47,660 nucleotides of DNA, taken from JAUWKC01 sp035529895. Lineage in GTDB: Bacteria > Planctomycetota > Phycisphaerae > Sedimentisphaerales > Anaerobacaceae. Below the pieces are notes generated by a model that saw only the letters and a list, made by a program, of their open reading frames with translations, was not told the DNA's origin and made no database searches. How positions within the stretch are numbered: position 1 is the stretch's first letter; every line of letters starts with the position of its first letter. The position numbers were made by a program, and so were the translations under genes. The DNA is taken from NCBI GenBank assembly GCA_035529895.1, contig DATKVV010000035.1, positions 1 to 47,660 on the forward strand, in the 5' to 3' direction. Of this stretch, positions 43,415-47,660 are shown piece after piece.

Positions 43415-44875
43415 TCAAGGTTTCTCGTTTTTTATTAAACCAATTGCTGGAACCTCCAGTATCGGCTGTTGCACATTATTTGTGTAAATCCTAACAGTAT
43501 CTTTCACTAAACCCGGCTTTGCTGAAAAGAGGGTAAGCTCAATCTCATATTCTCTTCCACCTTTGTTTTTTGTGATTTCATAGGACTTTACTGGACAACC
43601 GGGTGCAGTTTCCAGTTTTTCTATCTTCCAGTTTGGTTTATTTAGATTTTGCTGGAATACTCTCACCTTTGCTTTGGCTTGTTGCCCTTGTTCTACGATT
43701 CCCCAAAAAAACTGGTTTGGCCAAATTTTGATTAGCCCTATTACCTCACCTCTGACAGGAATATTTATATATGGTTTTTGGCTGTCAGTAGTCTGAATAG
43801 AGATTATTCCTTCGAGTTGCCCTATACTTTTATTGTTTGCTAGCTTGATTGGAATTTCAAATATTCTATTATTACTAATGGTTTTAGCTGGTGCTATTTG
43901 ACCGACAAGAACATCAGGACAGTCTGAAGTTACTGTCATTATTTTGCTATCATTATTCGTAGGAAATGATATTGTAATTTTTCTTTCAGATAGATCATTT
44001 GGATAAACGTGACCCAAATCAAGATGTTTCGGACTAACATTTATTTCTGCTTTAATAGTATAAGATAAAATAAGTTTGACCCAAGCATTGTTTGGGTCAT
44101 TTGTGTGAATCAAGAGATGCTGTTGAGTCGTACCTTCTTGTCCCCCCGTATTAAACTTAACACTAATTTGCCCTTTGTCACCCCCCGGCAACTCTTTTTT
44201 GGAGATTAGCGTTGCCAAGCAACTACACCCAGTTTTAACCTTGTCGATTATCAATTTCGTTTTCCCCTTGTTGTAAAAGGTAAATGTGTACTCTATAGTC
44301 TGGTTTTGTTCCAATGGTCCAAAATCATGTTTGTATTCCTGGAAATGTATACTTGGGAAAGAATTCTCCGTCAATATGCCATCTTTTGAGATAACAAGTA
44401 CTTTGCCTGAGTATATTTCTTCAAGTTCTGACTTCTGTATTGTATATAATCTGTCCGAGTCAACGATATTGAAGATACCATCTTTGTAGTCGACAATGGC
44501 AACAAAATGGTTGCTGTTTACAAAGGCAATACACGGTTTATCAAGTTGAGATAATTCTTCAAGACTTATTTCAAGACCGACAGCACTTACTCGTTTTTTT
44601 CTCGCCGCTTGGAGTAATCCGTACATGGTAGTACCTGAGTTATTGAAATCAGATAATTTAATCAGCTCTTCTAAGTTAGTTTCGACACCTAAAATTCTGC
44701 ATATCACAAGTAAGGCTTTGGGGCCACATCTTGTGTCAATATTTCCATCGGCCACTGAGAATTGTTGCTTTGGTGAAGAAAACACTTTGAGTGGCTTTAC
44801 TAAAGCAAAGACCATTGAAACTATGGTCACAAAAACAATAATAAGAAAATGTTGATTTTTTGAGATTGTTTTCAT
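43415..44875 (-). CDS. Membrane-anchored C39 peptidase fused to DUF1573 domains
   Basis: 486 residues. An N-terminal membrane anchor or signal (about 10-34) is followed by a C39-type cysteine peptidase domain (about 40-165). Cys50 lies in DTRCGPKALL, His123 in SNHFVAIVDY and Asp139 in FNIVDSD, the order and spacing of the catalytic triad. From about 175 there is a DUF1573 domain (HDFGPLEQNQTIEYTFTFYNKG...GCSCLA...PGGDKGQISVKFNT...HTNDP), then two more Ig-like segments to the end. There is no ABC transporter part, unlike bacteriocin exporters with C39 domains, so proteolysis would take place outside the inner membrane. C39 enzymes cut after double glycine; a peptide with such a site is encoded 2.2 kb upstream. 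An insertion sequence ends 25 bp before the ATG. Confidence 0.82.
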   Translation of the reverse strand: MKTISKNQHFLIIVFVTIVSMVFALVKPLKVFSSPKQQFSVADGNIDTRCGPKALLVICRILGVETNLEELIKLSDFNNSGTTMYGLLQAARKKRVSAVGLEISLEELSQLDKPCIAFVNSNHFVAIVDYKDGIFNIVDSDRLYTIQKSELEEIYSGKVLVISKDGILTENSFPSIHFQEYKHDFGPLEQNQTIEYTFTFYNKGKTKLIIDKVKTGCSCLATLISKKELPGGDKGQISVKFNTGGQEGTTQQHLLIHTNDPNNAWVKLILSYTIKAEINVSPKHLDLGHVYPNDLSERKITISFPTNNDSKIMTVTSDCPDVLVGQIAPAKTISNNRIFEIPIKLANNKSIGQLEGIISIQTTDSQKPYINIPVRGEVIGLIKIWPNQFFWGIVEQGQQAKAKVRVFQQNLNKPNWKIEKLETAPGCPVKSYEITKNKGGREYEIELTLFSAKPGLVKDTVRIYTNNVQQPILEVPAIGLIKNEKP

Positions 44876-44922
44876 GATTTGCTGATACCCCTAAATATTA
44901 AGAGCCTGTAACAAAAGCTGGT

Positions 44923-45382
44923 TTATATGAACTTTGAACATATTAAAATACAACCTATCGTGAGGAACGCTTCATGAATATCATGACGACGTTCATAACG
45001 AACTCGCAATCTGCGAAACTGGTGCACCCAGGAAAGTGTGCGCTCGACCACCCAGCGAAAGACTCCCAATCCGCTGCCGTTTTCCGTTCTGCGTTTTGCC
45101 AGAACAGAATCTATACCCAGTTTACGCAATGCATCTCGATGGGGTTGACTGTCATAGGCTCGATCACCCTGAACACGATCCGGTCTCTTACGAGGACGAC
45201 CCACCTTACCTGCGATTGGAGGAATCGACTCAACCAACGGCAAAAGTTGAGTTACATCGTGGCGGTTAGCTCCTGTGACTTTCACTGCAAAAGGGATGCC
45301 GTTGGCATCGGTGATAATGTGATGTTTCGACCCCAGTTTCCGTCTATCCGTTGCATTCGGGCCCGTTTTCGCCCCCCAAAAA
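44923..45382 (-). CDS. IS427-type transposase, OrfB part (expressed by frameshift)
   Basis: C-terminal part of the DDE transposase: TGPNATDRRKLGSKHHIITDANG, then GDRAYDS (second Asp) and VVERTLSWVHQFRRLRVRYE (catalytic Glu). No own start or ribosome-binding site is evident. A -1 shift from OrfA near the T5G6 run (45372-45382, minus strand) joins both parts into a product of 263 residues, the normal size. Confidence 0.85.
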
Positions 45383-45713
45383 CGGCTCGCACCGAAGCCG
45401 AATCTACCACCGCACGGGAAAAGTCTATCTTGTCTTTCTCCCGCAAATGGCTGAGTAGGATGCGGTGTATCTTGTCCCAGATACCGGCCTTTTGCCGGTC
45501 TTGCAGACGTCGCCAACAGGTCATGCCGGAACCGCAGCCCATTTCCTTTGGCAGGTACTGCCAGGGGATACCGGTCTTGAGTACAAAAATGATTCCAGTG
45601 AGTGCTTTGCGGTCGTCGACAGGTGGCCTGCCTCCCTTGGGTCGAGGCGGGTGTTTGGGCAGAATCGGTTTGATCAGTTCCCATAATTGGTCGTTTACCA
45701 GTGGTTTGGCCAT
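45282..45713 (-). CDS. IS427-type transposase, OrfA
   Basis: 143 residues from the ATG at 45713, 8 nt behind GGAGG (a longer start at 45728 is less likely). The N-terminal DNA-binding region LWELIKPILPKHPPRPKGGRPPVDDR is typical of the IS427 group. It includes the first catalytic Asp in AVVDSASVRA. The frame runs on past the shift site and stops at 45282. Confidence 0.88.
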   Translation of the reverse strand: MAKPLVNDQLWELIKPILPKHPPRPKGGRPPVDDRKALTGIIFVLKTGIPWQYLPKEMGCGSGMTCWRRLQDRQKAGIWDKIHRILLSHLREKDKIDFSRAVVDSASVRAVFGGRKRARMQRIDGNWGRNITLSPMPTASLLQ

Positions 45714-45918
45714 GATGATGCCCTCCATGGCTAAATGTCAAATCTTTCATTTTCCTAACCATCTTTATCGGACAAAGCACTGATTAAATTTTAGGTTTTG
45801 TTACAGGCTCTTAATGTAATTTGATAATAAGCTACTACTTGACATTAAAAACATATAAATTCCACAGCTTCAGTTTTGGAGAGCAGTTATGTTTTGCTGG
45901 TATGAACCCTCTAAGAAT

Positions 45919-45951
45919 ACAGGTGGTCACACACAGCTTATGACCACCTGT
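45919..45951. terminator. Strong bidirectional hairpin after the LolA-like gene
   Basis: ACAGGTGGTCA (45919-45929) pairs over 11 bp with TGACCACCTGT (45941-45951); outer GAATAC and GTATTC add further pairing. T-rich sequence follows on the plus side (TTTTAGT) and ATTCTTAG on the minus side. It lies 36 nt past the stop of the LolA-like gene and would end that transcript before the IS and C39 gene. Confidence 0.7.
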
Positions 45952-45987
45952 TTTAGTATTCATAGTTTCTTTTGCTTCGTTCTTTTT

Positions 45988-46992
45988 TTATTCAATTATC
46001 CCAGCATCCAAAAGAGATAAAGGTTCAGTTGGATATGAGAAACGGAGCACGGTATCATAAATCTTTGTAACTTTGCTGGTATCAGGGATAAACGTATCGT
46101 CTCTAAGCTGCTGATTTATGGCTATGTTTTTGAGTTCCAAAACTGCAACCACATCGGGTTTTGTCAAAAACAGCGGATAGGAGTGGAAGGTTGCCTTGGA
46201 ATAATACCATATTCCATCGGCACTCTCAGCCAACTCAGATTCAGTAATATTCAAAGGTTTATCAGGTGTTTCTACACTATATGAAATAGCTTTTTTTACC
46301 AGATAACCTTTTTCAGGAGCAATCCAACACCTTCGCTTAACTTGCATTTGAATTCCGGAGGGGCTTGAGAAGCTCTTAACCATCTCGATTACATAGCACG
46401 CGGCGCCATCGATCGTTTCAGTCCCCAAAACACTGACCGCTGTATCATCGGAAGTCAAAGCAGAATACATTGACTGCCCGTCTACAAAAAGTGTTGGAAA
46501 GTTTCTTACGTCAAACATCAAGTCGGACCTTCTGGTTTCGGGTTCATTGGATATATAACCAATACCCTCTTTGATATTTAACTCTGTTAGCTGAATACCG
46601 TCACAAGTTACAACCTCATCTTGAAACACCTCTTGATCAGACAGAGCGACAATTTTTGAGGCTATATTAAATTTGCTTCCTTCACAAACCGTTGACCCTG
46701 TACGTAATGTATGCTCAAGAGTCGAAACTCTCAACTCTATTTCTTCTGAGTATTCGTTACCCATCATTGTTTTTGTAAACTCTAACTGTTCCTTTCGCCA
46801 TTCTTCAGATACATTATAATCAACGGTGTAACTAAAAGAGATATTATTAATCAAACTATCATTAAGCTTGACCCCAGCAATAATGATGTCCAAAATATTA
46901 TTTTCGTTGGCTTTTGCGTTGGTTCCAGCAATAAGGAATAGACCAGCAAACATAATTAACGCAGTAAATTTGTATTTTTCTAATTTAGACAT
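45988..46992 (-). CDS. Exported LolA/LppX-like protein
   Basis: 334 residues from the ATG at 46992, which has a GAAAGGAAA ribosome-binding site; a longer frame to 47061 would overlap the upstream gene. A signal peptide (about 8-27, LIMFAGLFLIAGTNAKA) is followed by a beta-rich domain. The pattern ...VSVLGTETIDGAACYVIEMV...RCWIAPEKGYLVKKAISYS resembles the half-barrel of LolA/LppX/outer-membrane lipoprotein-sorting proteins. It begins 38 nt after the Cys-rich peptide gene and shares the same kind of ribosome-binding site, so the two form an operon. It may carry or fold the peptide or bind a lipid; this is inference. Confidence 0.7.
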   Translation of the reverse strand: MSKLEKYKFTALIMFAGLFLIAGTNAKANENNILDIIIAGVKLNDSLINNISFSYTVDYNVSEEWRKEQLEFTKTMMGNEYSEEIELRVSTLEHTLRTGSTVCEGSKFNIASKIVALSDQEVFQDEVVTCDGIQLTELNIKEGIGYISNEPETRRSDLMFDVRNFPTLFVDGQSMYSALTSDDTAVSVLGTETIDGAACYVIEMVKSFSSPSGIQMQVKRRCWIAPEKGYLVKKAISYSVETPDKPLNITESELAESADGIWYYSKATFHSYPLFLTKPDVVAVLELKNIAINQQLRDDTFIPDTSKVTKIYDTVLRFSYPTEPLSLLDAGIIE

Positions 46993-47030
46993 AATAAATT
47001 TCCTTTCAAATATTGGTATAACCTCTTTTA

Positions 47031-47471
47031 TTAAAGACAGTACGAATGAAGGATATAGCATGTGTTAGTAGTAATGTAATTTACTCCCTTTTGATTAATC
47101 ACAGCGCAATAAGATGCCCCATTACATTTACGTCCTGCTTCAGACGTTGAACTTTCATAGGTTGACCCAGTAGCAGAAGTATATTTATTGCCGTCCTCAC
47201 AACTTCCACTTGCTGCGTCTTCGCACCACTGTGCGGTTGCACTCACACTGCATTCATGGTAACGTCCCCCTGAATGTACGCAGAAGCAACCATACGCAGC
47301 TTGACTACCAGTACATTGCGCACATCCACCCCAGATTGAACACATTTGGTCAAGGCTGAGCACTTTTGCACTGCTTGGAGCATTAACGGTATTCATTAAT
47401 GTTGGTAAAAACGCAACTGCAATTACACCTACTAGGATCGAACAAACTAATTTTAGTTTCAAAGTTTTCAT
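47031..47471 (-). CDS. Cys-rich exported peptide precursor with double-glycine motif
   Basis: 146 residues. A basic start and hydrophobic stretch (about 8-26) look like a Sec signal or anchor. Residues 38-49 read LSLDQMCSIWGG, which fits the C39 leader consensus LSxxELxxIxGG at every position (Gln and Met for Glu and Leu). The 97 residues after Gly49 contain 11 cysteines (CAQC, GCFC, HEC, WC, SC, KC, YC, TC, YC) and many Gly, Ser and Thr, suggesting a disulfide-bonded or modified peptide. AAAGAAAGGAAA ribosome-binding site. I know no named family for it. The C39 peptidase gene 2.2 kb downstream is the obvious processing candidate. Confidence 0.75.
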   Translation of the reverse strand: MKTLKLKLVCSILVGVIAVAFLPTLMNTVNAPSSAKVLSLDQMCSIWGGCAQCTGSQAAYGCFCVHSGGRYHECSVSATAQWCEDAASGSCEDGNKYTSATGSTYESSTSEAGRKCNGASYCAVINQKGVNYITTNTCYILHSYCL

Positions 47472-47549
47472 GTTAATTTCCTTTCTTTAAACAAAGTATT
47501 TTTAAATAACACAATTTTCGAGACTGTAGCATCTTTACAGAGTTCTCTT

Positions 47550-47660
47550 CTATCCTGCTTTTCGTTTTTCACCGCTTCTGCTCCAATGTAACGTGCTTAT
47601 GGTTTTCTTCAGACCGACGCTATACTCATCACGCTGCATATCAACAGCTATCCGTTGACT
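47550..47660 (-). CDS. Possible C-terminal end of a gene entering from the right edge
   Basis: A minus-strand frame is open from the window edge to a TAG at 47550-47552. It encodes 36 residues with a basic end (MQRDEYSVGLKKT... SRSGEKRKAG). Too short to identify; a chance open frame of this length is not unlikely. Confidence 0.25.
   Translation of the reverse strand, partial: SQRIAVDMQRDEYSVGLKKTISTLHWSRSGEKRKAG

Larger units (their letters stand above)
44901..45811 (-). mobile_element. IS5-family (IS427-like) insertion sequence
   Basis: 911 bp with perfect terminal inverted repeats AGAGCCTGTAACAAAA (44901-44916) and TTTTGTTACAGGCTCT (45796-45811). The target duplication is TA (44899-44900 and 45812-45813), or TTAA if the ends are taken as GAGCC. 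It carries a two-frame DDE transposase. The intact ends and full-length frames suggest a recent insertion. It lies between the LolA-like gene and the C39/DUF1573 gene and replaces the sequence directly upstream of the latter's ribosome-binding site. Confidence 0.93.

Noticed and set aside
44974..45783. 269-codon plus-strand open frame inside the insertion sequence
   Set aside because: Antisense to the transposase frames, which carry the catalytic residues.
1..47660. CRISPR array
   Set aside because: No series of regularly spaced direct repeats was seen; the only notable direct repeats are the two copies at 42195 and 42355.

Overview
The window reads as chromosomal DNA of a Planctomycetota bacterium, most likely class Phycisphaerae. 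The grounds are a dockerin-like GDLDGDCKLD...FxxxxxxWL repeat in a giant CotH exoprotein, several lamin-tail and Calx-beta modules, a degenerate KaiC/PEP-synthase-like protein, and DUF1573 and DUF4956 proteins. This placement is inference from family habits; there is no rRNA or other marker gene to confirm it. Almost every gene lies on the minus strand, so the text below follows transcription from right to left within each block.

Block 1 (about 0.2-12.3 kb) is a nitrogen-assimilation locus. A TorF-like porin, amtB, glnB (PII) and glnA form one tight operon behind a consensus sigma-54 promoter (10608-10623). gltB and gltD follow after a 324-bp gap. A NifA-like GAF/AAA+/Fis activator is encoded just upstream. 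A pair of CTAC-N6-GTAG palindromes lies upstream of the sigma-54 promoter, and half-conserved copies with nearly the same spacing lie in front of the activator gene. Together these define a candidate operator and an autoregulatory circuit.

Block 2 (12.5-15.4 kb, plus strand) holds a KaiC-like/PPDK-N fusion protein with a strong terminator, then tRNA-Arg(TCG) with its own promoter, then the 3' relic of a transposase gene.

Block 3 (15.8-26.9 kb) holds a DUF6498-like membrane protein and an export/polyphosphate cluster. The cluster is CotH exoprotein kinase, VTC-type polyphosphate polymerase, DUF4956 membrane protein, HlyD adaptor and TolC lipoprotein. The block is bracketed by tRNA-Arg and a degenerate copy of the tRNA 3' end at 27141-27159.

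Block 4 (27.2-42.0 kb) is a type II secretion operon: gspF-G-H-I-J, a sodium:solute symporter, gspK-L-M, a GspC-like gene, gspD, then a GT2 glycosyltransferase, a BshC-like protein and a BshB1-type deacetylase. No gspE or prepilin peptidase is present in the window.

Block 5 (42.2-47.6 kb) is visibly more AT-rich and starts after a 43-bp direct repeat. It encodes a mini-secretin-like exported protein, a membrane-anchored C39 peptidase fused to DUF1573 modules, a LolA/LppX-like exported protein, and a Cys-rich exported peptide precursor. The precursor carries a textbook double-glycine cleavage motif (LSLDQMCSIWGG) after a Sec-type signal. An IS5/IS427-type insertion sequence sits 25 bp in front of the C39 gene. 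I regard this peptide-plus-periplasmic-C39 locus, next to a T2SS operon, as the best candidate for an undescribed system in the window.
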